Shown: piece after piece, positions 52,660 through 64,000 of the stretch
Layout of the letters: each line of letters begins with the position of its first letter
How positions within the stretch are numbered: position 1 is the first letter of the stretch
Source of the DNA: Firmicutes bacterium HGW-Firmicutes-2
GTDB lineage: Bacteria; Bacillota; Clostridia; Lachnospirales; Vallitaleaceae
Reading direction: 5' to 3'
Length of the DNA: 64,000 bases
Assembly (NCBI GenBank): GCA_002841495.1
Contig: PGZV01000002.1
Span: 1,488-65,487 of the forward strand
The notes under the pieces: generated by a model
The model's database searches: none
What the model saw: the letters and a program-made list of their open reading frames with translations, nothing else
What the model was told of the DNA's origin: nothing
Translations under genes and position numbers: made by a program

Positions 52660-54003
52660 AACTGTCATTTCTTCATCATCTTCAGTTATCACATCTTCAT
52701 TAAAATCTTCTTCACTCACTGCTATGCCATCATCTCCTTTGTCCATGTCCAGTTCAGCGTTAAGTTCAAATTGTCGCTTTAACTTTTGCCCTAATGCTTC
52801 CTCATACATAAATGGTTTCTCCCATTCTTCCTTGGATTGGGTCATATTTCTTTCATACTCATCAATCTGGCTTTCCGTTTTTTCAATGCGCTTTTCAAGA
52901 CCATCCAAAAGGTTTTCAAGCCTTACCATGTTACCGTGGGGACTATCTCCAAATTCAACTTCGTACTTTTGCTCTGCATGAAGGCTCATCTTATGCTGAC
53001 CAAAGAAATTATTCTTTAGGATTAAGAGGTCGAAGCCATTAAATGTTCCCACATGAGTTTCCTTATCTGGCTCAATCCTTGAAAGTAACACTTGAAGATA
53101 TGTTCCGGCTTTTTCCCTTTCGTCAAAAAACTTACCATCAACATTGATTTGAAACTCTTCTGTCTTGTTCATATCTCGCCTACTGATGTCTTTAATCAAG
53201 CCTTCAAGACGCTGTTTTGCCAGTTGAATCAGCTTAGGATATTTGTAGGTGAAATTATCCTCCATGGCATACCTTCTACTGTTGAATTCAGACTTTAAAA
53301 GACTTAAACGACTGACTTCATTATCAATATCCATCTTTTCTTTAATCAAAGGGTTCCCTGTTGCCAGGGCTTTAACTTCTGCAAATGAAAGTACCGTTTC
53401 ATCAATATCCTCAGCATTTCTTGCAACAGATTTGCTGGTCATAATTTGGCTGATAAAGCGCTGTTTGTTCTCAACAATTTGCCACAAATAGCTGTCAAAT
53501 GTTGATTTTGTCACGTATTTATAGATGTTTACAGCTTCATTTTGATTGCCTTGTCTTAAGATTCTTCCTTCCCTCTGCTCCAGATCACTTGGCCGCCACG
53601 GACAGTCTAAATGATGAAGTGCAATTAAACGGTCCTGTATATTAGTTCCAGTCCCCATCTTAGCAGTTGACCCAAGGATAATGCGCTTATTGCCACTACG
53701 CATATCTGCAAATAGAGTTTCTCTTTGCGCTTCACTATTGGCATCATGTATGAAACAGACTTCTTTTTCTGGAATACCTCTCTTTATCAATTCATCCTTG
53801 ATATAAGGGTATACAGAAAAACGCCCATCTGAATTAGGCGTTCCTACATCACAAAATATAATTTGTGTTCCTTTAAAAGTATGGCTCTCCTTATATTCTT
53901 CAAAGACCTTATCAATACACTGATTGACTTTACTATCTGCTTCATTAGGTGCTTCATCATAAAGCAGTCTTGGGTCAAGTCCCAAAAGTCTTGCTTCATT
54001 GGT
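52657..54003 (-). CDS. Methylase-helicase, downstream exon (helicase C-domain)
   Basis: 448 codons in frame from ACC 54003, the continuation of 56404-62163 after intron removal. TNEARLLGLD joins the upstream ...DNMLKI end. Helicase motifs: IFCDVGTP, STAKMGTGTNIQ (motif V) and DLEQREGRILRQGN (motif VI). C-terminal coil and acidic tail. Without splicing, only a TTG-started fragment from 53985 could be made. Confidence 0.8.
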   Translation of the reverse strand, partial: TNEARLLGLDPRLLYDEAPNEADSKVNQCIDKVFEEYKESHTFKGTQIIFCDVGTPNSDGRFSVYPYIKDELIKRGIPEKEVCFIHDANSEAQRETLFADMRSGNKRIILGSTAKMGTGTNIQDRLIALHHLDCPWRPSDLEQREGRILRQGNQNEAVNIYKYVTKSTFDSYLWQIVENKQRFISQIMTSKSVARNAEDIDETVLSFAEVKALATGNPLIKEKMDIDNEVSRLSLLKSEFNSRRYAMEDNFTYKYPKLIQLAKQRLEGLIKDISRRDMNKTEEFQINVDGKFFDEREKAGTYLQVLLSRIEPDKETHVGTFNGFDLLILKNNFFGQHKMSLHAEQKYEVEFGDSPHGNMVRLENLLDGLEKRIEKTESQIDEYERNMTQSKEEWEKPFMYEEALGQKLKRQFELNAELDMDKGDDGIAVSEEDFNEDVITEDDEEMTV

Positions 54004-56403
54004 GACGGGTAGGCAACCAGCGAGGTAACTATTTCAGTCCCTTTTCTGTCTGCCCCCCTCCAAACCGTGCTTGCAACTTTCACTGCACACGGCTCTCCAG
54101 TAACTTTATTTCAAACAACCATTATGAATATTGTTATGACATTTTCTACAGACTACAAGCGTTTTTCTTCTTCTCGTAGCCATAATTTGTATCCATACTG
54201 GTTTTGTGGATTTCCCTTTCGTATTTAGGTCAGATAATTTTCTAACATGATGAACTTCTATATCCTCTGTAGACCCACATAATTCACATGTATCTGCGAG
54301 TATTCTTTTAAGAAGTTCCGTTCTACCTCCCCAAACTTGATAAGGTGTATCATCAATAACTGTTTTCCTTTTATGTGTTAGTGATATTCCTCCAAATTGC
54401 GCTTCTAATGGCTTTTTATTTTCTCGCTCTACAACAACCTTTATACATTTTAAAGTTTTTCCCGTTTTCTTATCAGTAACTTCACAAGCATACTTCTTCT
54501 TCATTTTTTTCATAGAAGACTTATGCTTGTATGCAAGAGTTTTTAATAATGACCCTTGCATAATCCATAAAAGTTGATGTAACCACGATACATTTTGCGC
54601 CATCAGATAATACTGAACTACACCACGAAATTCTTGTCCATATCTTGCAACAATGGAAAAATCATCGTCGTGTAGTAGTTTTCCTAGATGAATTGTTTTA
54701 CCATTCTTCATATAGTTAGCACATTTCTTATTAATCACTTCAGCAGGCACGAAAAGTGCCACAACCCCATTTGCTCCACGTCTACCTGTAGAATCAACAT
54801 AGTCATTAGCTTTTTGTACTTTAACGTCATAACCTAAGAATCTTGCAGCTGTTGTTGTCGCATGAGTTATCAACGTCTTTTCTTCTGATAAATTCAGCTT
54901 TAAGTTTGTTTTTAACCATGATGCAATTTCTACTTTAATATCCTCAGCTTCGCTTTTTGACCCGTTGAATCCTAAAAGAAAATCGTCCGCATATCTTACG
55001 TATCTCAGCCTTCTGTAGTCTGCGTTTTTAGTGTCAATAGACGGCATCTTTCGCCTTTCTATTTTCAAATCCCTTGCAGATATGAAGTCATTGTTCTTTT
55101 TACACTTGGCGATTTCTCGGTTCAGTTTGCTATATTCTGGGTTTGCTATTTGCCTTTTCCCCTTGGTATACTTTGGTATCAATTCTGTCTTAACGAAATT
55201 ATCAAATTCATTAAGGTAAATGTTTGCTAGCAAAGGACTTATAACGCCGCCCTGTGGTGTTCCACTTAGCGTTTTATTATATTTCCAGTCCTCTTGATAT
55301 CCAGCTTCTAAGAGATTTTGCACTAGTCTTAAGAATCGATTGTCTTTAATAGACTTTGACAAAATCCCTATCATAACTTCATGATTTATTGTGTCAAAAT
55401 ACTTAGATATGTCACCTTCAATAAACCATTTTGTCCCTTTCCAAACTTGAATTTCCGATAATGCAGTATGACATCCTCTCTGTGGTCTAAAACCATGAGA
55501 ACTATCACTAAACTGTGGCTCATAATATGCCTCTAAAATCATACGAATAACTTCTTGTAATAACTTGTCACGCCAGGTTGGAATACCAAGTGGACGCTTC
55601 TTTCCGTTTTTCTTTGGAATATACACACGTCTAGTCGGAGTCCATTTATATCTTTCATGACGGATATCATCAATTAGTTCTTCGATTTTTCTTATTGACA
55701 TTCCATCAACCGTTTCATTTGTTGCACCTTCTGTCATAGACCCACTATTTGGGTATAGCTTTGAATAAGCTATCAGGTACAACTCCTTGTTGTACAGCGA
55801 TTTGTAAAGTCTTTCCAATGGCAGTTTTTGACTACCTCTTGTTTGAATGACTGCTAAAATAGTTTTGGCTTCACGCATCTCACGCACCTAGTCCTTTCTA
55901 AAACAATCAAAGTTACCTGTTGCCCTTCGCCTTGTACAAGGCTTTCCCTTGCTCTGACTACTATGGCAACTCCGTTACCTTAGAGCTCTCGCCCCTTAGG
56001 CAATCCTGCAATCCGTCAAAAATGTACTATAGTATCCTTTAGGTTCCTTACTCATTCTTTTAATTACACTCACCGTGTACTCTTTCATCATACGAAGTTA
56101 ATTGCCACAAAATAACAGAAGCAACTATATGATGACATCGGGTTGAAATCAATTTTGATTTCCAATCGCTTTCCGAAGGGCGATGCTATGCACCAAGTCA
56201 GAATTAAGGTTCAGGCAATCCAGCTTTAACCATGGGATACGGAACTTGCGGAGCATCATTCTATCGCGACTAAGAATTTATCCGCTTTACCAGTATGCTA
56301 TTGTCCTCTTTGTGTTTCCACGCCAAGTGAACTGGTTATTCCTATTATTTACTTCGAATAATTTCCCCTTAGGGGAGATACATTTTTGCGTTTAACAGCG
56401 CAC
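54004..56403 (-). mobile_element. Group II intron with reverse transcriptase
   Basis: It starts with GTGCG (56403-56399). Domain V is visible as GAGCCGTG...GCACGGTT near 54045-54080, and domain VI ends GCCTACCCGTCAC with the bulged A. The 5' ~515 nt (55888-56403) are RNA domains without a gene. The 3' end is set here by reading frame; a canonical AY end would be at 54002. Confidence 0.85.
54106..55887 (-). CDS. ltrA: Group II intron reverse transcriptase/maturase with HNH domain
   Basis: 593 residues from GTG 55887 (AAGGA upstream; ATG at 55878). RT motifs: RRVYIPKKNGKKRPLGIPT, HGFRPQRGCH, GTPQGGVISPLLANIYL and catalytic YADD. Maturase X domain follows. The C-terminal HNH endonuclease has CELCG, VHHVRKL and CRKCHNNIH. 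No stop interrupts it, so the intron may be mobile. Confidence 0.92.
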   Translation of the reverse strand: MREMREAKTILAVIQTRGSQKLPLERLYKSLYNKELYLIAYSKLYPNSGSMTEGATNETVDGMSIRKIEELIDDIRHERYKWTPTRRVYIPKKNGKKRPLGIPTWRDKLLQEVIRMILEAYYEPQFSDSSHGFRPQRGCHTALSEIQVWKGTKWFIEGDISKYFDTINHEVMIGILSKSIKDNRFLRLVQNLLEAGYQEDWKYNKTLSGTPQGGVISPLLANIYLNEFDNFVKTELIPKYTKGKRQIANPEYSKLNREIAKCKKNNDFISARDLKIERRKMPSIDTKNADYRRLRYVRYADDFLLGFNGSKSEAEDIKVEIASWLKTNLKLNLSEEKTLITHATTTAARFLGYDVKVQKANDYVDSTGRRGANGVVALFVPAEVINKKCANYMKNGKTIHLGKLLHDDDFSIVARYGQEFRGVVQYYLMAQNVSWLHQLLWIMQGSLLKTLAYKHKSSMKKMKKKYACEVTDKKTGKTLKCIKVVVERENKKPLEAQFGGISLTHKRKTVIDDTPYQVWGGRTELLKRILADTCELCGSTEDIEVHHVRKLSDLNTKGKSTKPVWIQIMATRRRKTLVVCRKCHNNIHNGCLK

Positions 56404-59400
56404 TATCTTTAGCATGTTGTCGATCCTTGGATCAACCATCCCATTTCGAATATCACTTGCCCTTTCAACAAAGCTTTCCATGATCTCTTTTGTAAAATCA
56501 CTGGACTCTGCTGAAATCAACTTATGTTTGTCTCCCTTTAATTTAGGAATAGGTAACTTAAGCATGTCTGCTGTTTTAACATCTGCCATGTTTTTAAATA
56601 TCGTCATGAGTTCCGGTAAATTTGAAAACTTAGCAAATCTACTTTTATAGCGATAGCCTGTACCTTCAGGCGCTAGTTCAAGACTTGAAACCACTTCTCC
56701 AAACTGTGCTGCCCATGCATCAAAGTGATGGATACCTCTTGCTTCAAGCTCCTTATTTTGAATATACCTTTGCATAACATACATTTCAGTCATGCTATTA
56801 CTGATGGGTGTACCAGTCGCAAAGATGACGCCACGTCCTTGATTGATTTCTTGGATATACTGGGTTTTCATGAGCATATCCATGGATTTTTTACTACGTG
56901 TATTGGAGATTCCCGCAACATTTCTTATCTTTGAAAATACAGCACAGTTCTTAAAATAATGAGCTTCATCTACATAAACACAATCTATTCCAAGTTCTTC
57001 AAAGTTAATCACATCATCTTTGGGGCTGTCGTGAAGTCGTTTGATTTCAGCTGTTAGTGATAGCTTGAGTTTTTCCATCTGCTTGATACTCCAGTTTTCG
57101 CCATTACTCTTTTTTGCATCAGCAATAGCAGCAGAGATATCATTGATCTGCCTGTGAATCATTTCTTCCTGACGTTCTTTCGAAACAGGGATTTTCTCGA
57201 ATTGCGAGTGCCCCATAATAACAGCATCATAAGCGCCAGTAGCAATACGACTAACAAAACGTCTTCGATTGGATTTTTGAAAATCTTTCTTTGTGGTGAC
57301 TAGAATATTAGCCGATGGATAAAGCCTTAAGAACTCACTGCCGATATGCTGTGTTAAATGATTTGGTACAACAAGAACTGCTTTATTAATCAGTCCCAGT
57401 CGCTTTTGCTCCATACAGCTGGCAACCATTTCGAAAGTCTTACCAGCACCTACTGAATGTGCTAGAAGTGTACTGCCACCATAGATAATCCTTGCAATGG
57501 CAGCTGTTTGGTGTTCTCTTAATTTAATGTCCGGATTCATCCCTGGCAATTTTAAATGACTACCATCATATTCTCTAAGGCGGATATTGTTATAGTGCTG
57601 ATTATAATAATCTACATACTTTTTACGTCTCTCTGGATCTTTAAATAACCATTCTTTAAAGGCTTGTTTTAATAGCGATTGTTTTTCTCTTGCTAGCATG
57701 GTCTCTTTTTTGTTGATGACATATTTGACAATGTCTCCATCTTCAACACGGTCTTTAACCGTAGAATTTCTAAGATTCAAGCTGTCTTCAATGATGTAGT
57801 AAGCATTAATTCTAGATGTACCAAAGGTTTCTTTAGCTGAAACCGAATACCCATCTAATCCTTTGTTCTCAACTGCAAAGCTTGCATTGTAATTGTTATA
57901 GTGCACTTTGATTTCATTTCTGCCACCGGTATTGTGATAATATCTCGGTGTTTTCAAGGTTTCATAGATAAACTGCTCATAATCTACTGGTTCAATCCAT
58001 GTGGTTCCTAACCGCACATCAATATCACTGGCCTCAAGATCAATGGGTTGTACTTTTTCTAGGGCAGGAACATTCTTTGAAAAGAGTTCCGGATTCATAT
58101 CCGCAAAGACTTTGGCAAATTTAAGCTTTTGTCTCACATCACCCGAGAGATACTCATCAGCTGTTTCCCAACCTCTCAAAACATCATTTTCATCATACTT
58201 TTCAGGGTTCAAATAAATACCTTGTTCAAGTTCCTTAATGATGACTTCTGCTTCTTCATCATAAAGCTCAGCCATAAATGGAATATCCACCATACCTTTT
58301 TCATTTAAGGATGCTGTTAATGCTTCAAATGCAGAATCTACATCCGTTATGGATTCATATGGCTTAATGGTTCTTTTGGTAAACATATCTGCCTTTGTGA
58401 CATGATGATCTTCATCCTCCACTTCTAGAGAACATAAAAGCGGATAGTCATTGTCATCACGGAAGGCACTGGCATTGGGTCTTGAAGTAATATAATCATA
58501 GTCTTTAACAAATGCATCATAGATTTGATTTAACTGGTCTTGAGCCTTTTCAAGTGATTCTTTCGTGCAGCCTTCGGTTTGAAGCGTAATGATTTCTCTT
58601 GTTATGTCCCGAACTGCCATCATGCCTTGAATTCGTTCAAGGGTTTTACCGGTATAATCCATTCGTCTCATGATAGAATTCTCACGGTAATAGAGTTTGT
58701 CATCAATGAAGGCATAGCAATAATTCTTGTACTTAGGATCGGCTGGTATGTCATTGCTGTCCTCTTTTTTCTCCTGCTCATAATAACCGATTTCAGCTTG
58801 TAGATGAGACACAGCTTCTGATAGAGCTTCTTCAAGATTAAAGTTACTATCTGTATTTACACACGTGGTATAACGACTGTCTCTACCAAACATCCTTTCA
58901 TCAAATATCATTTCACCAAGCATCATATGGGGATGGTCAATGAAATATTGATTGACGGGGACCCCATTTTCATTATCTATAACCGATAACCAAGTTGGTA
59001 TTTCAACCGACCGGCGTTCTCTTTTTTTTAGAAAAAGAATATCTGCAGTTACATCGGTATTGGCATTTTCCTTAAATGCTGTATTAGGTAATCGTATAGC
59101 ACCAATTAATTCAGCTCTTTCAGCAATATACTTCCTGACAGCTTGATCTTTTTTATCCATGGTTCCCTTACTGGTAACAAAGGCAATGATGCCACCAGGT
59201 CGTACTTTATCTAGGGTTTTTGCAAAGAAATAATCATGGATCATGAAGTTATGCTTATCATAAAGTCTGTCATATACCTTGTAATTCCCAAAAGGTACAT
59301 TGCCAATGGCTACATCAAAAAAGTTGTCTTCAAACTGTGTTTCTTCATAACCTTTGACTTGAATCTGCGCTTTCTGATAGAGCTGCCTTGCAATACGTCC

Positions 59401-62163
59401 GGATACATCATCTAGTTCAACCCCAAAAAGTTTTGACTTGTTCATAGAATCAGGAAGGTGGGAAAAGAAATTACCAACACCTAAGGAAGGTTCCAAGATG
59501 TTTCCCTTTTTAAAACCAAACTGATCAAGTGCCTGATAAATACTTTGAATGACAACAGAGGATGTATAGTGGGCATTAGGCGTTGACGCTTTTGCACTAT
59601 CATATTCTTCTTGTGACAACAGTTTTTTTAGTTCACCGTATTCATTGCTCCAACCACTTGCCCCTATATCAAAAGCTTGTGGCATACCACCCCAACCAAC
59701 ATATCTGGCTAATATGGACTGTTCTTTGTCCGTGGCCATACGGTTTTCTGTTTCAATAACTTTTAGCGTCTTAATCGCTTCAACGTTGGTTCTGAATTTT
59801 GTTTTTAGCCCACCAATACCGATTTCATCTTCAGGTGAAAATTGATAATTGATTTTTTTAGATTGTAGCCTTTCTTGATTTTCATCTTCAACTGGACCAA
59901 TGGATACAATGCCCCACTTTTCTTCTTCCGTCAGTGGTTTCTCATCGGGCAGATAATCTAAAACAAAATCAACACTTTCTTTTCTGAAAATTGGATAACC
60001 GGTTTGCCCTGCAAAGGTTAAATCCATAAGAGATACCGCATTGTTATCATAGTCAATGGATTCGATTTGAAATTTCCTTCCCTCAATATCCACTTCCATG
60101 CCAATTTCTAAGGGGTACTCATGGAGATCCTCATCTTCTAGGTCCAATAAATCATCCGTTCCCGAAGATGCTTCAACAAGGATTTCATGACCTTTATCAT
60201 CAAATGTTGGTTCTTCATTTTCTTCATCAATATCCTCTGAGTAATAAGCCTTATAAACAATGTGACCTTGTCTAGCAATATTCGATAACCAATCTTTGAG
60301 AAAGACATTTAATTCATCTTCTAAATCAGGATTAATTAACTCATCTCCTTGATAGGCTTCATGATAGATTGCCATGTTATCTTGCTTAAAGGTTGCTGCT
60401 GTTAATGTCTTTTGATTATGATCCACAATGAGTTCCATATCCGGATCACTCATCAAGTCTCCATTTTGTTCATAATAATGGGATAGAGAGATTCTATTCT
60501 CATAGAGCTTTTCAATAACAAGATCCATAAAGCCAGGGGCTTTTAGCTTCATATAGCTATAACGTCCATTTAAGATACCTGGGGCAATCTTCATTAGCTT
60601 TTTATAGTTCTCATGTGTAACGTTATCTTCAGCGTAATTGATGTCAAATAAAGTTGGTTGATACACTGCCCTTCTTGTTGGTGGATTATCATTCTTATAC
60701 CGAGGTTCAAAGTACTTACCATTATCCATTAAGGCCTCAATACCGGAAGCAACTTTAGCCCAAGACAAATGAATTTTTTTATCAGATTTATATAAATCAA
60801 TGGTAATCCCTTTACTGTCGTGATTTTCAAAACCACTTAGATCATCAGTGAATGTAACAGAACCACCACCAGTACCATATTCATTTTTTAGAAAGTCTGC
60901 TCTTTCTTTTGCAGTATGTTCTTCTGAAAAGAAATCAACAATTCGCTGTTTTCCACCTTCAAAGCCAGAACCTCTTAGAAGCACCGTTTCAATAAGCTCA
61001 TCATCTGTTAGCTCCATTAAAAAAGAGCTACGCTCTGGCAGCTCTAAATCTTTAGCTATCTCTCCTTGAAGATGATTTCTTTCAGAATGATCTCTTCCGC
61101 TCTCGTTCTGATCATCTCCCTGTGACGATAAGTCTGATAGGTGTTGGTCGGATCTTGAATCGGCTCTTTCTGTAGCATCTGCTCCTGAAGTTTCTCCATC
61201 CTCTCCCATGCTTCCTCGTTCACTTGATGCATCAGTGGAAGCAGCGTCCCTTCTGTCACTAGATAATTGTACCGATTGATATGTTCCTCTTTCAGGTAAT
61301 TGATTGCCATCTGCCCGTACTTCCCTAATGGCTTCTTGTCGTAGCTTTTTTCCCTCGATATTTGAATCTGAGGATGATAAATCCCTTGTACTTCCTGATA
61401 ACTGAGTTCCATGGGTTTCATTGACATTCACACTCCTTTTTTCTTTTTTGATGGTTTTAATTTCTCTTTCAACTTCTCTTAAAAGCTGTTCTGAGATGGT
61501 ACTTGTCAAATAGCCTAATCTTAAGGTTAGTGCTTTGGTATCAAAATCTGTTACTGTATTAAATGGGTTTAAATTACTTAGCTTAGGTTCTTCAATACCT
61601 GATCGAATGGCTGTCATATACTCTACACTATCCATAAGAGACTGCATAAACTGCCTTGTAACGCCTTCAATAGGTAATCCCGATAGTTTGGTCTTAGATA
61701 GCTCTTTTTCAACCCCATGCTGAATATCTGAGGCATATGCAAGGACAGATTCATGGGTCCGCCTTGCAATCCATTCTGACAAGGTATTCGCTTTGAAGCT
61801 TTCTAACAACTGCGATTCTAATGCTTCGTTTAATTGCCATACTTTAGGAATAGTATGTGGCTGACCATGGGTATCTTCAATATCAAATAGATATTTTAGT
61901 TTTAAATAAGCACTTTGATCATCAAAGACTGCTATACTCTTAGCGCCCCTGTTGATCCACCTGCCGATACGACGGTTCCAGATTTCCATATCAGCAACTA
62001 ATGTAGCTTCCGGTCTTTGGGCATATATAAGCACGGCGTTATTAAAACTGTGTTTATATATCCTTGCGTGAAAGGTTAAAAAGTCTTTCCAGGCCTGCTC
62101 ATCTTGCATGATTTCTTTCAAGATATAATCATAAATTTCTTTGATTTCTGTCAGTCTACTCAA
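56404..62163 (-). CDS. Giant methylase-helicase, upstream exon
   Basis: 1920 codons from TTG 62163, overlapping the parB stop. Residues ~1-150 are ArdC-like ([19 protein letters not shown]). ~250-380 is a charged, low-complexity segment. An N6-methylase-like domain has EPSLGVGNF (~890) and NVPFGNY (~955). The helicase N-domain has Walker A HSVGAGKT (~1568) and DEAH in VYVDEAHYF (~1729). It ends DNMLKI at the intron. With the second exon the protein is ~2370 residues, usual for this family, which may protect and remodel transferred DNA. Confidence 0.85.
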
Positions 62164-63178
62164 TCATCTCCTCCCCCTCCTCAATATCATGTAATTGGTT
62201 TTTCATCTGGCTAAAGTAAAATTCCAGTGCTTTTTCAATTGTTTTTTCAATAGCCTTCTTATCCTCATTTGGATTAAAATATTTTGATATGATTGTCGGT
62301 TCAAGCTTAAATGGTTTCACTTTACCTGTGCTTTTAAGCATATCGCCACTGATAATCTTTTGGGCTGTATTCCAATTAAGATTGCCTTCTTTCTCATATT
62401 TTCTTAAAAGAGCAGCCTTTTTCATATCTACTTTAAAGGTGTTTTCAGAAATAATGGCCTCCACCATTTCTTGATTTTCCTGTGATAGATAAGAAAGGTC
62501 AACTCCCGCTCGCATGGCAATTTTACCTTCATCAACTAAGTCTTTTAATGGAGCACTTAATTCGTTGATACGTAAATAACGGGATACCGAACGAGAGGAC
62601 AAATCATATTTTTCACCAATTTCTTTTTTTGTATCTAACTTCGTGCCCACTGGGCATGAAGTTAAATCTTCCATTGAATTAGGCGCTTTAGACAACTTCT
62701 CAATCTCACTTAGTAAATCTGTTCTGACACCTTGACTTTTCATTACACTGTGTCTAGTAGCAAGAACTGTAGCTCTTTCTGAGTGCGCAAGTTCTGAAAA
62801 AGAACGTTGCATTAGATTTGTTTCTGTGACAATGAGTGTCGCTTCTTCTTCAGTGAGTCCTTCTTTTATTACCGTTGGAATCTCAGTTAACCCGGATTCT
62901 TTAGCAGCATTAACTCTGTTGTGACCAGATAATATTTCAAACTTGTCATCAATTTTCCTAACAACAATAGGAACAATCACACCATAGTTTTTAATACTCT
63001 CAACCATGTCATTAAATCGGTCTCCTTCATAAAGCTTGAATGGATGATTCCTAAAAGGGATAAGATCGTTAAGCCTTAATGACGTAGTGCCATCTGTTTT
63101 TTCAGATGGCACTTCACTATGATCTTCACCAAATATTGAGGCAAAGGTTTCAACTTTTTTCATTTTTGTTTTATCCAT
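62156..63178 (-). CDS. parB: ParB-like partition protein
   Basis: 340 residues, ATG 63178 with AAAGGAG. ParB/Sulfiredoxin motif [17 protein letters not shown], then [18 protein letters not shown] and an HTH ([21 protein letters not shown]). Overlaps parA. It binds a centromere-like site and helps keep the excised circle. Confidence 0.9.
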   Translation of the reverse strand: MDKTKMKKVETFASIFGEDHSEVPSEKTDGTTSLRLNDLIPFRNHPFKLYEGDRFNDMVESIKNYGVIVPIVVRKIDDKFEILSGHNRVNAAKESGLTEIPTVIKEGLTEEEATLIVTETNLMQRSFSELAHSERATVLATRHSVMKSQGVRTDLLSEIEKLSKAPNSMEDLTSCPVGTKLDTKKEIGEKYDLSSRSVSRYLRINELSAPLKDLVDEGKIAMRAGVDLSYLSQENQEMVEAIISENTFKVDMKKAALLRKYEKEGNLNWNTAQKIISGDMLKSTGKVKPFKLEPTIISKYFNPNEDKKAIEKTIEKALEFYFSQMKNQLHDIEEGEEMIE

Positions 63179-63953
63179 TAGTAATCAACTCCTTTGTTAG
63201 TTCCTGATAAGCAACAGCTGCCTTGTTCGTTGGCATATAATCTACAATACATTTACTTTGAAGATTGGCTTCTCCTACTTTTACTGATTTAGGAATTCTA
63301 ATATCAAACACTTTGATATGCTCACCATAAGCTTCATCCACCATTTCAATCATGTTCTTGGATAGATTGGTTCTTTCATCAAACATAGTTAGTAGAATGC
63401 CTTCAAAAGTAATCCTTGGATTAATTCGGCGCTTTATCTTCATAATCGTTTGAAGTAACAACTCTAGGCCTTTTACCGATAGGTACTCCGGGGTTGCCGG
63501 AATCAACACACTGTCACAAGCAGCTAGTACATTTAATGTCATTAAACCTAATGATGGGGCTGAATCCACAATAATGTAGTCATAATCAGGTCTAAGCTGT
63601 TCTGTGATTGTTTTTAGAACATATTCCCTACTCATCGTACTGACCAAGTTCATTTCAATAGCTGACATTTCAATACTACTTGGGATAACATCAACGCCGT
63701 CCCTATTTAGTATGTAGTTCTCTTTTAGTGGTAGATCATCTTCATTCATAACAGCCATCATCAAATGGTACAGTGTCGTATTAAGTGTTTCAGGTTTTAC
63801 AATACCAAAACAATCAGTCATTGAAGCTTGATTGTCTGTATCAATTGCGAGTACCTTGTAACCCTCCTTTGCTAAAATCGTTGCTAAATTCCTACAAGTC
63901 GTACTTTTTGCTACCCCACCTTTTTGGGATGCTACAGCTATAATTTTACTCAT
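63171..63953 (-). CDS. parA: ParA-like partition ATPase
   Basis: 260 residues; ATG 63953 follows AAAGGAG (longer frame to 63977). Deviant Walker A SQKGGVAKST near 10-19, then DTDNQASMTDCFG and IIVDSAPSLGLMTLN. Pairs with parB, overlapping by 8 nt. 63954-64000 shows nothing more. Confidence 0.92.
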   Translation of the reverse strand: MSKIIAVASQKGGVAKSTTCRNLATILAKEGYKVLAIDTDNQASMTDCFGIVKPETLNTTLYHLMMAVMNEDDLPLKENYILNRDGVDVIPSSIEMSAIEMNLVSTMSREYVLKTITEQLRPDYDYIIVDSAPSLGLMTLNVLAACDSVLIPATPEYLSVKGLELLLQTIMKIKRRINPRITFEGILLTMFDERTNLSKNMIEMVDEAYGEHIKVFDIRIPKSVKVGEANLQSKCIVDYMPTNKAAVAYQELTKELITNG

Positions 63954-64000
63954 GATTTTTTTACTCCTTTCTGACATTCACTTTATAATTTGATAATACA

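Larger units (their letters stand above)
42247..64000 (-). mobile_element. Conjugative element B (partial)
   Basis: Two Maff2 genes, coupling protein, relaxase, MobC, Toprim protein, RadC, giant methylase-helicase, ParB and ParA in the order usual for clostridial conjugative elements. VirB3/B4/B6 genes expected beyond Maff2 are replaced by the R1-R2 block. It continues past the right edge. Confidence 0.75.

Noticed and set aside
55888-56403. Plus-strand ORF at 56183-56395
   Set aside because: It lies in the structured 5' domains of the group II intron and has no recognisable protein features.
1-64000. CRISPR array
   Set aside because: No regularly spaced direct repeats with unique spacers were seen; the GACCACC repeats are too short and unevenly spaced.
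1-64000. tRNA or rRNA genes, including a tRNA attachment site
   Set aside because: No cloverleaf with a T-loop GTTCRA pattern or rRNA-like stretch was noticed by eye.

Overview
The window looks like mobile DNA of a low-GC Bacillota, most likely a Clostridia-class anaerobe. The evidence is AT-rich sequence, AGGAGG-type ribosome sites, the standard code, and gene families typical of clostridial integrative and conjugative elements (Maff2, PrgI-like VirB3, DUF3991/Toprim, DUF6103 and DUF3846-like proteins). Nearly everything is on the minus strand, so operons read right to left; only a zinc efflux gene and its regulator are on the plus strand. I see no rRNA, tRNA, CRISPR array or housekeeping gene.

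Layout from left to right. (1) 1-6.27 kb: an operon resembling a type I restriction-modification locus. It starts from a clear promoter near 6.2 kb with a palindrome just upstream, and runs: a degenerate methylase fused to a specificity-like region, an ADP-ribosylglycohydrolase (DraG)-HsdM fusion, a second HsdM, and HsdS cut by the window edge. No HsdR is in view. (2) 6.4-33.5 kb, 'element A': a conjugative element with HTH protein, VirD4, Toprim protein, a relaxase with Sel1 repeats, MobC, a repeat-rich oriT candidate, NlpC/P60 hydrolase, an amidoligase/GGCT pair, VirB4, VirB3, VirB6, a VirB2-like pilin and a complete-looking Tad (type IVc) pilus assembly operon. (3) 33.6-39.0 kb: three consecutive tyrosine recombinases plus a TnpC-like protein (Tn554-type). 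(4) 39.0-42.2 kb: a small cargo block with a LysM-G5-M23 peptidase, a zinc CDF exporter and an ArsR/CzrA-type sensor. It is bracketed by two related copies of a hairpin-plus-core sequence whose core is the 3' end of a Maff2 gene. (5) 42.2-64 kb, 'element B': a second conjugative element with two Maff2 genes, a small membrane protein, VirD4, relaxase, MobC, a KAP NTPase plus PD-(D/E)XK-like nuclease cargo pair, a Toprim protein, RadC, a giant methylase-helicase split by a group II intron, ParB and ParA.

How it fits together: element A supplies the mating channel and pili but no ParA/ParB or large helicase. Element B supplies partition, helicase, a second relaxase and a second coupling protein, but its Maff2 end stops exactly where the recombinase-borne block begins, and its VirB3/B4/B6 genes are not seen. 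The simplest reading is two related elements brought together by recombinase-mediated insertion at a Maff2 gene, with defence-like cargo at the left edge and inside element B. Function calls come from reading motifs by eye; no database search was run.
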